From: an uncultured Silvanigrella sp.
Lineage (GTDB): Bacteria > Bdellovibrionota_B > Oligoflexia > Silvanigrellales > Silvanigrellaceae
Reading direction: 5' to 3'
DNA length: 32,012 bases
NCBI GenBank assembly: GCA_903932045.1
Contig: CAIZES010000178.1
Location: forward strand, 1-32,012
Positions within the stretch are counted from its first letter, which is position 1. The number at the start of each line of letters is the position of its first letter. A program made the position numbers and the translations under genes. A model generated the notes under the pieces. That model made no database searches and was not told the DNA's origin. It worked only from the letters and a program-made list of their open reading frames with translations. Below are positions 22,695-31,867 of this stretch, one piece after another.

Positions 22695-23677
22695 GCGACG
22701 TGCTCGTGCCGGAGATTGTCGAGAGCACCGGCGCCCTCGTCCACGGCGAGGCGGACGCTCACTTGCAGAGGCTCGTCACCGAGTGGCTTCTCACCTGTGG
22801 GGGCGCCGAAACACGGAAAGCCTACGGGGGAGATTTTCGGGAGTTCTGCGTGTTTGTGGAGAAGGGGTTTGGGCGCATCACCTGGGACGCGGTGACTGGA
22901 ATAGGGGCTTCGGCGTTTGCGGCCTGGCTCAAGAACCGGCTCGAACAGCGCGAGATTGCCCCCGCCACCGCCGCGCGAAAGCTCGCGAGCGTGAGCGCGT
23001 TTTTGGAATTCTGCGTGACCCGAGGCGATCTCCAAAGGAACCCCCTCGCCAAAGTGAAACGCCCCAGGGTTCCCAAGCAACCCAAAAGCGCGGTGCTCTC
23101 GGACGACGAGGTGCGGAAATTGCTTGCGGTGATTGGCGCTGAGCGCGAAGAGGCCGAGAAGGGCAAACTCCTCGCACCCGTCAGGGCGGCGCGGTTTAAT
23201 GAGGTGGTTTTTAAGACACTGCTTGGGACTGGGTGCAGGATTTCGGAACTGTTGGCGCTCCGGGTGTGCGATGTGGAACTCTGTGGGGAGCTGGGGCGAC
23301 TGCATTTTCGGTGCAAAGGATCAGAGGATCACAGCGTCGCTGCGCCACGTTCTCTTGCGGAATGCGTTCTAGAGTTCGCGCGATTCGCTGGTGTGAACGG
23401 TGACAAAGAGTGCGTGTTTTTGTTTGCGAACACCAAGGAGTCGGCAGAAAAACGGATTGGGCGGGAGCTTGTGCGGCTATGCAAGAAGGTTGGGATCGAG
23501 AAAGAAGTGACGCCCCATGTGCTTCGTGCCACCGTGGCCACGTCGCTCCATGAGAAAGGTGTACCCGTGGTACACATCCAGCGGCTCCTCAACCATAAGG
23601 ATATTTCGACGACAGCGGTGTACATTCGGAGAGTTGACACCGAGGGTAATGCGGCATCTTTGGACTTATCTTGGTAG
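22691..23677 (+). CDS. Tyrosine recombinase (XerC/D-like) of the flanking element
   Basis: A 328-residue recombinase with a SAM-like N-terminal core-binding domain (about residues 20-120) and a complete catalytic set: Arg183 (GTGCRISE), Lys209 (RCKGSE), His276 and Arg279 (TPHVLRATVAT), His302 (LLNHKD) and Tyr311 (TAVYIRR). The C-terminal helix after the nucleophile is short. It differs clearly from the transposon recombinase. The dif-like site 1 kb upstream and the coupled coiled-coil gene suggest a resolution or integration unit of a plasmid, integrative element or island. The GC content falls after it. Confidence 0.88.
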   Translation: MSDVLVPEIVESTGALVHGEADAHLQRLVTEWLLTCGGAETRKAYGGDFREFCVFVEKGFGRITWDAVTGIGASAFAAWLKNRLEQREIAPATAARKLASVSAFLEFCVTRGDLQRNPLAKVKRPRVPKQPKSAVLSDDEVRKLLAVIGAEREEAEKGKLLAPVRAARFNEVVFKTLLGTGCRISELLALRVCDVELCGELGRLHFRCKGSEDHSVAAPRSLAECVLEFARFAGVNGDKECVFLFANTKESAEKRIGRELVRLCKKVGIEKEVTPHVLRATVATSLHEKGVPVVHIQRLLNHKDISTTAVYIRRVDTEGNAASLDLSW

Positions 23678-23783
23678 ATAACTTGGTATTTATAAACCCA
23701 ATTGGCACGAGTGCTGTTCTGTGTTACACGTCTCCAGAAGGCGAGTATGGTTTGGCCGGTTTTTTCGCCTAAGAAGTGATCCA

Positions 23784-24062
23784 ATGAAGCAGAACGAGGC
23801 TCTCATGCTATTTCCAAAAGTATCCACGAAAGATTGGGCTCAGCTGTATAAATTAGAGCCCTTTGAATCAGAATGCGAGAGCTGCGGCCGATTACAGACA
23901 ACTGATATTCCATGGGCTTCCGGGAGCTGGCGCGGCTTGAAATCAGATATTTGTGGATGTGGCGGTGGCTGTGATATCTCGACAGCAATTCAAGTTGACG
24001 AGCAAGAAAGACTCCTGTGGAAAGATGCTTTTGCACGAACGGCTAGTGGCCTTCAACAATAA
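23784..24062 (+). CDS. Small Cys-rich protein, possible zinc ribbon
   Basis: A 92-residue protein. I chose the ATG at 23784 (MKQNEALML), with a weak AAGAAG upstream; the frame extends to 23721. Cys residues in ECESCGRL and DICGCGGGCD form a C-x2-C plus C-x-C-x3-C arrangement that could bind zinc. The Trp-rich middle (IPWASGSWRGLK) and the acidic C-terminus are not diagnostic. It is convergent with, and overlaps by 20 bp, the last gene of the minus-strand defence operon. I do not recognise the family. Confidence 0.6.
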   Translation: MKQNEALMLFPKVSTKDWAQLYKLEPFESECESCGRLQTTDIPWASGSWRGLKSDICGCGGGCDISTAIQVDEQERLLWKDAFARTASGLQQ

Positions 24063-24555
24063 TGAATTCACGCGCAATAATCCAATTGACAAAATCTTGT
24101 GATAACTCGTTTTTGCTCACAGCATTTCCCGACGCAAGAGTTGCCCTAGGATTTTTGTCCCTTTGAAGATAAAATTGACCAGTTGTTGTCTTTCTATGTT
24201 GAGATCCAGTTAGGTATCCTTGAACCACCTTCTTTAGTATTTCTTTTTTAACTTTATCAAGATAGTTATACGCATCAACGATATTGTGAAATTTGTGTTT
24301 CCTAACATCAATACTGCCGTTTGGGTAAATCTTATACCTGATTTCCACATTAGGACCACAAATGTAACCATGTATAAAAAAGCCCTTCGCGTTATTTTCA
24401 AGAGCCATCGCATTTAGATGGTGAAGCACTCTCTTCTTATTCTTCTGACGGACCGCACGACTGTGCATGTTTTGGTATTTATTTTGACTTGGATTCGCGT
24501 TTATGTACTTTGCAATATCAGAATATTCCGTCGCTGTACACCATGCTTGACCCAT
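24043..24555 (-). CDS. Unknown protein, 170 aa
   Basis: Last gene of the minus-strand operon. AAGGAG with 6-base spacing supports the start at 24555. The protein is basic, Lys/Asn-rich and AT-rich at DNA level, with no signal peptide, membrane segment or known catalytic motif. FHNIVDAYNYLDKVKKEILKK is a likely helix, and GYICGPNVEIRYKIYPNGSI looks like beta strands. It could be an effector or accessory partner of the upstream defence genes, but nothing in the sequence proves this. Confidence 0.65.
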   Translation of the reverse strand: MGQAWCTATEYSDIAKYINANPSQNKYQNMHSRAVRQKNKKRVLHHLNAMALENNAKGFFIHGYICGPNVEIRYKIYPNGSIDVRKHKFHNIVDAYNYLDKVKKEILKKVVQGYLTGSQHRKTTTGQFYLQRDKNPRATLASGNAVSKNELSQDFVNWIIAREFIIVEGH

Positions 24556-24575
24556 ACTTTACTCCTTATATTACT

Positions 24576-25079
24576 TCATTTTGCATTTGGGCATTCTCTT
24601 GCTTTTTCTGGTTTATTATGAACATCGACAAATCTACCGCAATTATTCTTTTCTAATTTTCCGAAGCAGCAACGGTAGCAAGTAAGCTCTGTTTCATCAT
24701 TTGACGCATATGTTTGCCACTTACCATTACGAAATTCTATAATGAATGTTCTTGCGCCAGCATCGGAAATTGATTCGATATCAAATTTTGGCTTCCAGTC
24801 AACATCACCACAACCACTGTATCCAAATTCTTTACCTATCCATTTTCCTTTACTTTTATTGACTTTATATATGCATTTTTCATTTACGACATCAGTCGTA
24901 TCCCATATTTCTGCTAGTACTTCTTTTGCATTGTTTCGCACATGCACGCTATTGTTTTGATTAGATACAGCATCTACTTGAGCACGCGCATCATCATCGG
25001 CGAACGCACATGAATAATAAACCCCAATGTAGATCATCGCGAAGTACGCGTACCGCGCGAATTTATATATGCAACACAT
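24576..25079 (-). CDS. Exported Cys-rich protein of unknown function, 167 aa
   Basis: Starts at 25079 with GAGGG upstream, overlapping the end of the preceding gene by 46 bp. The N-terminus is hydrophobic and ends in a probable signal peptidase site (SCAFA then DDD, near residue 27). The mature protein has Cys residues in EKCIYKV, YSGCGDV, LTCYRCCF, NNCGRF and ARECPN, suggesting disulfide bonds in the periplasm or outside. No known family is recognised. Its place in an operon with cytoplasmic helicase and methylase genes is odd. Confidence 0.65.
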   Translation of the reverse strand: MCCIYKFARYAYFAMIYIGVYYSCAFADDDARAQVDAVSNQNNSVHVRNNAKEVLAEIWDTTDVVNEKCIYKVNKSKGKWIGKEFGYSGCGDVDWKPKFDIESISDAGARTFIIEFRNGKWQTYASNDETELTCYRCCFGKLEKNNCGRFVDVHNKPEKARECPNAK

Positions 25080-25582
25080 GTGTCACCCTCTGGTATACGA
25101 GAACTGGTTATAATTGCGAAACACATTCCTGTCGAAGATGTATTTGATACAACAGAGAACCCAAGAGAGTCTGTCTCCGATTTCTTGAGACTGCCGATGC
25201 CTGCAGCAACGCACTCTCCAGCTTTATCATGATACGAAAATGAATCCACAACTATACCGCCTTCATATTCAAGCAGCAAAACAACTTTATACTCTTTTGA
25301 CAAATGGATTCTTGGCGGTATGATTTCAAAATAGCTCCAGCTGATAAAGCGACCAGATTCTGAATGTGCGACGCCAACTTTACAGTTTCCAATTCTCGGA
25401 GCAAAAAGCTTTTTAGCAAGAGGCCATTCCGAAGCATTCCAATTGTCTATAAACAGATTTACTACACTCACCAATGTCGCAAACACTGTCACGAAAGAAA
25501 TAACCCAACGCCAACTCATTTTCACGTGGCACCAAACCGACTTTCGAAAACTGTTTAGCTTCTCTTTCTGCTCATCACTCAT
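25034..25582 (-). CDS. Single-span membrane protein of unknown function, 182 aa
   Basis: The ATG at 25582 is 2 bases after the helicase stop, so translation is likely coupled; an upstream in-frame GTG at 25594 overlaps the helicase end. Residues about 18-45 (WRWVISFVTVFATLVSVVNLF) form one membrane helix following a basic cytoplasmic start. The remaining approximately 135 residues are beta-rich, with FISWSYFEIIPPRIHL and VVLLLEYEGGIVVDSF. No catalytic motif is visible. Membrane proteins next to defence nucleases can act as effectors, but that remains inference. Confidence 0.65.
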   Translation of the reverse strand: MSDEQKEKLNSFRKSVWCHVKMSWRWVISFVTVFATLVSVVNLFIDNWNASEWPLAKKLFAPRIGNCKVGVAHSESGRFISWSYFEIIPPRIHLSKEYKVVLLLEYEGGIVVDSFSYHDKAGECVAAGIGSLKKSETDSLGFSVVSNTSSTGMCFAIITSSRIPEGDTCVAYINSRGTRTSR

Positions 25583-25584
25583 TA

Positions 25585-28317
25585 CTACTTCCACCCCTGC
25601 GTCAGTGCTCTCAGTTTTTCACGTTTATCAAGAACATCAGCACATGATTCCCAATCAACGTTTTTGACTTCACTAAATCGCAACTCAAAAGGATGCTTCT
25701 TTTCCGCGAGATCATTTATGCGCTTCTTGGCTTCTTCGCGCTCACCCAATGCAACTTCGATCCACGCATCTTCAAGCACATCCGGAACCTGTCCAAAAAG
25801 ATCTAGGATATTTTTTAAACGTTCAGAAAGAAGCTCATGAACTCTGTCTTCAACCGAGTCCTTGTAGCGCAGATTACATACACGGACCTCGTCCAGCGCT
25901 TGTCCCATTCGCTGAATTCGTCCCTTTCTCTGCTCAAGTCGTGTTGGATTCCATGGAAGGTCAACGTTAATCAGGGTGCCCAGTGTTTGCAGATTTAAAC
26001 CTTCACTGGCAGCATCGGTGCCAACTAGAAGTCTTACTTTATGATTTGTGACGAGCTTTTTGATTTCGTCTCGCGATCTTGGAGTGAATATTCCGTTCTC
26101 GACAATTCTTGACTTATTTCCGCCCGCGTAGATCGCAACCATCTGCTCTGGAAATAGCTGAGAGATATGCCTTGCTACCAGTTCAGCAGTATCAAAATAT
26201 TGCGAAAACAGTATGCAGCCTGATTCTATCCATGGCTGTGTTCCATCAAGGCCCTCAGCAAGGACATCTCTAACGAAATTAATTTTTGGGTCTTCAAAAC
26301 GATACTCGTTGAGGATATTAAGAAACTTTTCAAGAACTTCCTTCTCATTGTCAAGAAGTTCTATTGATTGTTCACCAGATTGTTCTTCAAACTCTTCATC
26401 CTCAATATCTGTGCTGGATGCAGGCGCTCCCGACTGAATGCCGATGAGTTTTTTTGCCGTGTTCATTCCAGCAATAATTGAACTTCCCAAACGACGAAGA
26501 AGCATCGTTTTCAGAAACCCAACACTGTTTTTGCGCATTCCAAGTAGACGGGAAAACTCCTCCGCAAGCTCGTATGCTTCTCTCAAGTATATCGGAAGTG
26601 GAATGGCTTTTTCATAGAGATCGACTCTGATGGGCTTCAAAAATCTCTGTCCTGTAGTTGGATCGATTTGGTCTTGCAAATACTCTCGTGTTCTACGAAT
26701 TATGCTTCGAATAAATGGATTATACATACGTGCAAAGCTCGGCCTAATTCGGTTAAGTCTTTGCTTCAATGCGGCATCAGATTCAAATCGAGCGTCATGC
26801 TGAATCACAGCGTCTGCATCTTTGACCCCATACCTTGTCAGTTGTCGGCGTACAGCGTCAAAATCAGTTCCCTCGTCTCTCGCCGGAAATGGATTTCTAA
26901 TGATCGGCCAATAAGAAAGAAGATCTGCCGGTAATTCCTGTTGTCCAAGCGTTAGCGTAAGCGCATCTCCTGCGCTACGCCAGATACTGGCAGAGTTTCC
27001 GAGCACGTTTTCCCCTTTGCGGGCCAGCGCATCCAGAAGATCCCATGCCTCTATAGGATTGATTTGTACCGGAGTAGCAGTTGCCAAAAGAAGGCTATGT
27101 GACCGCGCCGATATCTGCTGAACGAATCTGAGCAGGTTGTTTGGTTCAGCGGTTTCACTTGCGGCATCCGGACCAAGACGTCTTCGACGCGACCGATGAG
27201 CTTCATCCACAATGACAAGTTCATAGCTTGTTTGAAGCAAGATCTCCGCAGCAGGTGAGCCACTTGTGATTAACCCTTGCGATACAACGCCAATTCTACG
27301 CGGACACGAAAGAATTCCTTCCAAACCGGAACAGGGATATTCGAGTCCATTTTCGTCCACCCAGTTTCGCCCAGTCCAAACCGCTGACGGCAGACTGATA
27401 AGTGTCATCATCTCTGCCTGCCATTGTTCAAGGAGTGTTCTCGGAGCAAGAATCAGAATCGGTCTATTGCCATTCAAAGCCGCAATGGCAGCTACTGCTG
27501 CAAGTTGTATCGTCTTTCCGAGTCCAACTGCATCTGCAAGAACTAAGCGGGCACCATGTGAGGACAAGTGCAGTTCTGATGCTTTTTTTATAAAGTATTT
27601 CTGATGTGGTGCGAATCCAAATGATTCTCGATACACTGGTTCCTCAATAAAAATGGAGGCAGGTTCAGGATTCTCTTTCCACTTTTCAACAGACTTGATT
27701 ACTTTTCGTCGAGATATTCTTTCAACATCTTCCAAAATGAAACGACATTGACTTAATGGGATAGCCCTCGCATCGTTCCACAAAGCTTCAAACTCATCCT
27801 CAACCCACTTCACAGATTCCTCAGAGTCATCCTCCCAAAGTAGCTCGTAATTCATTTCCCAAGCATCACGAGTTTCGTTTACGCTGCCAAGAAAAGATAG
27901 GCTATTCTTAGCTTTGTATCTGATGACACCTGCTTTTCCATGTATCAATCCAAAAACATCCGACGGAAGCACTTTTACAATTATTTTTTCGCTAATTAGA
28001 AGATGATAAAGCTTTTCAAAGCGAGATGAACCCTTATTTTCTGCAACGAGTTCTGGATTTGAGTTACACCATTCTCTCCGTAATGCAATCTCTGCAGTTC
28101 GTACATCCTGAGTATTTAGCTGCGAATTACAGACCACTCGCACTTGTCCAGTAACATTTTCGATCGCTTCTCCGGCGATTTCCAGAAGAGATGACGTGAA
28201 GTATCCAGCGATTCGGTCGTACGATTCAGCACCAGCTAAGCGCTTAATGAGATAGTCTTGAGCTAGACATCTCTCTGTTCTCCGTGATGAAAATCTCGAA
28301 ATCGCCATTTCCGTCAT
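25585..28317 (-). CDS. PLD-like nuclease/SNF2 helicase, anti-phage type
   Basis: About 910 residues. The ATG at 28317 follows GGGAG closely; a TTG at 28329 and an ATG at 28308 are alternatives. Residues about 15-190 form a phospholipase D-like domain with AGYFTSSLLEIAGEAI and the half-motif HGKAGVIRYKAKN...GSVNET. The helicase core follows: ADAVGLGKTIQLA (motif I), VIVDEAHRSRRRR (motif II), ATATPVQ (motif III), and in the second lobe TDAASEGLNLQT and LPWNPTRLEQRKGRIQRMGQ (motifs V-VI). Proteins of this build recur with DUF1156 methylases and DUF3780 proteins in defence islands, where they are predicted to recognise or degrade foreign DNA. It starts 25 bp after the methylase stop. Confidence 0.85.
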   Translation of the reverse strand: MTEMAISRFSSRRTERCLAQDYLIKRLAGAESYDRIAGYFTSSLLEIAGEAIENVTGQVRVVCNSQLNTQDVRTAEIALRREWCNSNPELVAENKGSSRFEKLYHLLISEKIIVKVLPSDVFGLIHGKAGVIRYKAKNSLSFLGSVNETRDAWEMNYELLWEDDSEESVKWVEDEFEALWNDARAIPLSQCRFILEDVERISRRKVIKSVEKWKENPEPASIFIEEPVYRESFGFAPHQKYFIKKASELHLSSHGARLVLADAVGLGKTIQLAAVAAIAALNGNRPILILAPRTLLEQWQAEMMTLISLPSAVWTGRNWVDENGLEYPCSGLEGILSCPRRIGVVSQGLITSGSPAAEILLQTSYELVIVDEAHRSRRRRLGPDAASETAEPNNLLRFVQQISARSHSLLLATATPVQINPIEAWDLLDALARKGENVLGNSASIWRSAGDALTLTLGQQELPADLLSYWPIIRNPFPARDEGTDFDAVRRQLTRYGVKDADAVIQHDARFESDAALKQRLNRIRPSFARMYNPFIRSIIRRTREYLQDQIDPTTGQRFLKPIRVDLYEKAIPLPIYLREAYELAEEFSRLLGMRKNSVGFLKTMLLRRLGSSIIAGMNTAKKLIGIQSGAPASSTDIEDEEFEEQSGEQSIELLDNEKEVLEKFLNILNEYRFEDPKINFVRDVLAEGLDGTQPWIESGCILFSQYFDTAELVARHISQLFPEQMVAIYAGGNKSRIVENGIFTPRSRDEIKKLVTNHKVRLLVGTDAASEGLNLQTLGTLINVDLPWNPTRLEQRKGRIQRMGQALDEVRVCNLRYKDSVEDRVHELLSERLKNILDLFGQVPDVLEDAWIEVALGEREEAKKRINDLAEKKHPFELRFSEVKNVDWESCADVLDKREKLRALTQGWK

Positions 28318-28341
28318 TCTCCCTAGCAACTATTATTTGGT

Positions 28342-31275
28342 CTAAACTGAGTCTTGTTCTAGTAGTCCAGCAATCAGTTTTGCAGCATCAGCATCCGCTG
28401 TCCAATGTGAAAGAGGCGCACATTTGTTAGATATGTATCGTAGAATTGCTATCAACGTTTGCCGCGAATCCCAATATTGTCCTTCGAGTGTTTCTTTTAG
28501 GTGATCCTTACCTTTTCCCGCTCTCTCTTCGCTGACGGCAATAAAAATTGAGAGAAGACACTTGCGCACCAGTGTGTTTCCAAATCCATCCGATTCAAGA
28601 ACTTTTCGCTTCATTTCACTTGCGGTCAGAAGTCTGGCCGCATTTGGTTTTGTTGATTGAAACAGTGAAGAATAGTCCTTGGCACCAAGCGTTCTCGCCA
28701 ATTCTTGAAATGATGAATTCTTCAGATCTCCCTTGACTTCCAATTCAAGTCCCCGCAGAAAATATCTTTCGATTGGAGTCAGTCTTGCCCAACATGACTT
28801 GGAGAAACCAGCAGGGATGAGTTGTTCAGAGGCGATCTTGACAGCCTGTGCGATAACGTTTGCAACGGTGTTTGTTAGATGCTCGTTTGCAAGAGCTTCC
28901 TGAACATGCACCCCTTCAATGACTGCAGCATTAGTCAAAACTCTCAACGCTCCAGAATATGCGGAGAGCTGAAAATCGAGATCTGTAAAGACGGATTCAG
29001 ATGAGTCCACATCAATTGCCTGCATTTCCTTTACTGTTTTTCTGACTTCATCCTCGACTTTGGTAATAATTTCATCCGCAAATATTTCTTCGCTGCCAGA
29101 TCTCTTTCTAAGGAGAAGACAAACAGTACCCTTAACGTGATTGCCGTGATCTCGACCAAGCGCCTCTGTCTCTGTTGCAACACACCAGGCATTTACAACT
29201 TGAAGTCCTGATGCCCACAGAATCAAACAAAGATCAGCCCAAACTGCGGGATTCTGATGAGTAAACATGACAATTTGGATACCATTGCTTTGGGTATTGG
29301 TCACCAGATTTGAATACACTTCAGTCATAGATTGACGAAACCCAGTACCGACACCTTTGACTGCTAGTGCAGATTTTGTGTCGCATGTCCAACTTGGGAA
29401 GCTTCGCTTCAGGAGAGCGGGAAGAAAGCGTAGGAACAATTCCGTAATTTCGTGGTATTGAACCGCGTCAGCATAGGGTGGATCGGTAATCCACAAATCG
29501 CACTGCGTGCGAATTTCACGCGCATCTACACACTCGACAGTACCCGAAAAGTTTCGATCATTCGCTTTCAAAGAAAGCTCACCGCACGAAATTAAGGTGC
29601 TCATGCCTCTCGATGCATAATTATACAAGGTGTTTAAAGCCTTGTTGTCGGTTGAATCCTTGCTGCTGCTATCCTTGGGATTCCACCTACAAAGTCGTGA
29701 GTTCCAGTTCGACAGCTTCCCAATTGTCAGAGCCGCAACACCCGAACTGACATCGTCACTCTTCGTTTGGAGAAACATTTCACATAGTGTTCCAAGTGTC
29801 AGGAGCTGCCTAGGATTGAACAAATGATGCCAGTGAGTCCAACCTCGCTCACGAGGTAGTCGATCCGTCTCTGCACCTGACTCAACTTTTCCAGACGGAA
29901 TTATACCCCTCGTTTGCCAATCTATAAAACGTTCAGATAGAAGGTTTTCTACAATAGCCTCTCGTTTGAGATCTCCATCTGTCACTGCGCAATAGTGGCG
30001 AACACTTCGCTCCTTCTTTCCATTCTTGATCGGCTCAACCCATCTAATGCAGTACATCCGCTCCTGAAGGATATCCGTTTCTCTCGGTGTGATGTCGTTA
30101 TTGTCCCACATTCTAAGACCATATTTCTTGCTGCCATCATTGAGTCGATTATCGCCACGAAGTCCTGATATTTCGAATGTCTCCCCTGTTTTTGGACACA
30201 CAAGTTTGCCGTTTTTGACTGTTCCACTCGCAGCGGTTTTCATTTGTTCATCAGATGCATTCTCAATTATGATTATGTCATAGGTTTTCTTTGCTTTGTT
30301 CTCTTTGAGAACTGCACAAACTTTGCTTTTTTCGCTGATCACCCATGATGGAGCAAGTGGAACGAGGAGTCCGCTTGCAGGGCACACAGTTTGGAAGCAA
30401 TATAGAAAGACATCCGCTCTCCAGCCCTTTTCGTTGTGCTCGATGCCCCATTTCGCGATTTGCTTGTCGACCTTTCTGAATACATCCAATTGTGTAGCAA
30501 CTGTTGTTTGGCGTAGTTCCTTAGTTCCACCAATCAGAGTGAGAGATGCCCACGTGAGAAGTGCAGCAAGGGGATTGATATCGGCACCGTAGGCATTGCA
30601 TCCAATGCGAGCCGCTTCAAAGGTGATACTTCCTCCCCCACAGAATGCATCACCCACGGATGGTTTGTGTCCAAAGCGTCTATAGCCAAGCTCGTCCACC
30701 AGATCTGGAATGGACTTTGCGCTAGTTCCAAGGTGGGCATTGATAACTTTCCAAGACTCTGAACTTGGACCATCGATTTCCTCAGGTCTGCAACAGAACT
30801 CTAGCTTTTCGTCGTAGTTCATAAGAAAGAATACTTTCTTTTCAGCTTCTTCTCTCTTAACTTGCGAAAGCCCCTCAAGCCAATGCGGATTTGACAAAGA
30901 CGAATTGGCTGCGAAGTACCGATTTCTCTCAATGGCCGACGGCAGTTTTTGAAAAATTAATTGGACTGGTAGTGATTTTCTTTTTCTTCTCCACAGACCA
31001 TCATTGTCCATGGTAAGAATTCGGAGGAAAACTTCACGATCCATCCGCGAGTCAATTGATGCAGGCACTAATGATGAAATTATCAAGCTTCGAACAAGAA
31101 TCAGTTGTTTTCGTCCCCACCATTTCCCAATGTTCGTAAGTGTTTGTCCAGAACGCGCCTCTTTTTCTTTGTAATTTTCTTTAGAAATCAGGGACGCCGG
31201 GAATTGAACTTCAAGAAACGATTTTGCAAGTGCGTTCGGCATTGATTCGATCTTCTTTGCAGCGTTGCTAGCCAT
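28342..31275 (-). CDS. DUF1156 DNA methyltransferase (adenine-specific type, anti-phage associated)
   Basis: A 977-residue protein; the start has AAGGAG upstream. The N-terminal DUF1156 part includes NIGKWWGRKQLILVRSLII (about residues 47-66). SAM-binding motif I is VGDAFCGGGSITFEAARIG (around residues 207-225), and the catalytic motif is TDPPYADAVQY at about 596-606, the DPPY type of amino-methylating enzymes. Cys pairs in YCFQTVCPASGLLVPL may bind a metal. Such very large methylases accompany DUF3780, an ATPase and a PLD-helicase in predicted defence systems, where methylation likely marks self DNA. The gene seems intact. Confidence 0.88.
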   Translation of the reverse strand: MASNAAKKIESMPNALAKSFLEVQFPASLISKENYKEKEARSGQTLTNIGKWWGRKQLILVRSLIISSLVPASIDSRMDREVFLRILTMDNDGLWRRKRKSLPVQLIFQKLPSAIERNRYFAANSSLSNPHWLEGLSQVKREEAEKKVFFLMNYDEKLEFCCRPEEIDGPSSESWKVINAHLGTSAKSIPDLVDELGYRRFGHKPSVGDAFCGGGSITFEAARIGCNAYGADINPLAALLTWASLTLIGGTKELRQTTVATQLDVFRKVDKQIAKWGIEHNEKGWRADVFLYCFQTVCPASGLLVPLAPSWVISEKSKVCAVLKENKAKKTYDIIIIENASDEQMKTAASGTVKNGKLVCPKTGETFEISGLRGDNRLNDGSKKYGLRMWDNNDITPRETDILQERMYCIRWVEPIKNGKKERSVRHYCAVTDGDLKREAIVENLLSERFIDWQTRGIIPSGKVESGAETDRLPRERGWTHWHHLFNPRQLLTLGTLCEMFLQTKSDDVSSGVAALTIGKLSNWNSRLCRWNPKDSSSKDSTDNKALNTLYNYASRGMSTLISCGELSLKANDRNFSGTVECVDAREIRTQCDLWITDPPYADAVQYHEITELFLRFLPALLKRSFPSWTCDTKSALAVKGVGTGFRQSMTEVYSNLVTNTQSNGIQIVMFTHQNPAVWADLCLILWASGLQVVNAWCVATETEALGRDHGNHVKGTVCLLLRKRSGSEEIFADEIITKVEDEVRKTVKEMQAIDVDSSESVFTDLDFQLSAYSGALRVLTNAAVIEGVHVQEALANEHLTNTVANVIAQAVKIASEQLIPAGFSKSCWARLTPIERYFLRGLELEVKGDLKNSSFQELARTLGAKDYSSLFQSTKPNAARLLTASEMKRKVLESDGFGNTLVRKCLLSIFIAVSEERAGKGKDHLKETLEGQYWDSRQTLIAILRYISNKCAPLSHWTADADAAKLIAGLLEQDSV

Positions 31276-31288
31276 ATTTCAACACTCC

Positions 31289-31867
31289 TTAGTTTTGAAT
31301 TCTTATCGTGGGTGCCGAATATGGCTGGGCCAATTCATAGCTACCAACATTACTATTTGACCTGTTGCAGAGCGCAATTTGAATCGCAAGCTTCCATCCT
31401 GAATCTTTCGTTCCAAGATCCGATGATGCCATATTAAATAGCCACCAACGCTCTTCAGAAGTAAGCCCAGACCATCTTTCGATGGCAGAGGAGACTTCAC
31501 AAGCATGAGCATTCTCTACCGCCCAAACGAGCAGGCACAACTCTTTTCCCAAGAGTCGTGGAATCAAATTCAGACCACTGGAAAACCGAATGTTTTTCGC
31601 ATTAGACTTCTCTTTCAGTTTAATTTCGCGCGCAAATGAAGGCAAAATATCCTCCCAGATCGAGACAGGAAGACTCGCTAAAGTCTTCGCCTGTTTATCA
31701 CTAGTGAGAGGTCGATCATTTGTTGGCAAAAGAAAGCATTCCCGTATCTCAACCAAAGCATCTGAATTTGACTGTCCAGGGATAGATACTTGGAAGTGGT
31801 GCTGGTCACCATCTGCTAAGAACCCAAAGCGACACGATGCTGGTATTCTTCTCGTAGTCATAATCAT
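31289..31867 (-). CDS. DUF3780 protein, anti-phage associated
   Basis: A 192-residue protein with the family hallmarks: FGFLADGDQHHFQVSIPGQS near the N-terminus, then RLLGKELCLLVWAVENAHAC and SGLTSEERWWLFNMASSDLG towards the C-terminus. The start overlaps the stop of the preceding gene as ATGA, and the methylase follows after 13 bp. The function is unknown; it occurs almost only next to DUF1156 methylases, so it is probably a complex subunit. Confidence 0.82.
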   Translation of the reverse strand: MIMTTRRIPASCRFGFLADGDQHHFQVSIPGQSNSDALVEIRECFLLPTNDRPLTSDKQAKTLASLPVSIWEDILPSFAREIKLKEKSNAKNIRFSSGLNLIPRLLGKELCLLVWAVENAHACEVSSAIERWSGLTSEERWWLFNMASSDLGTKDSGWKLAIQIALCNRSNSNVGSYELAQPYSAPTIRIQN

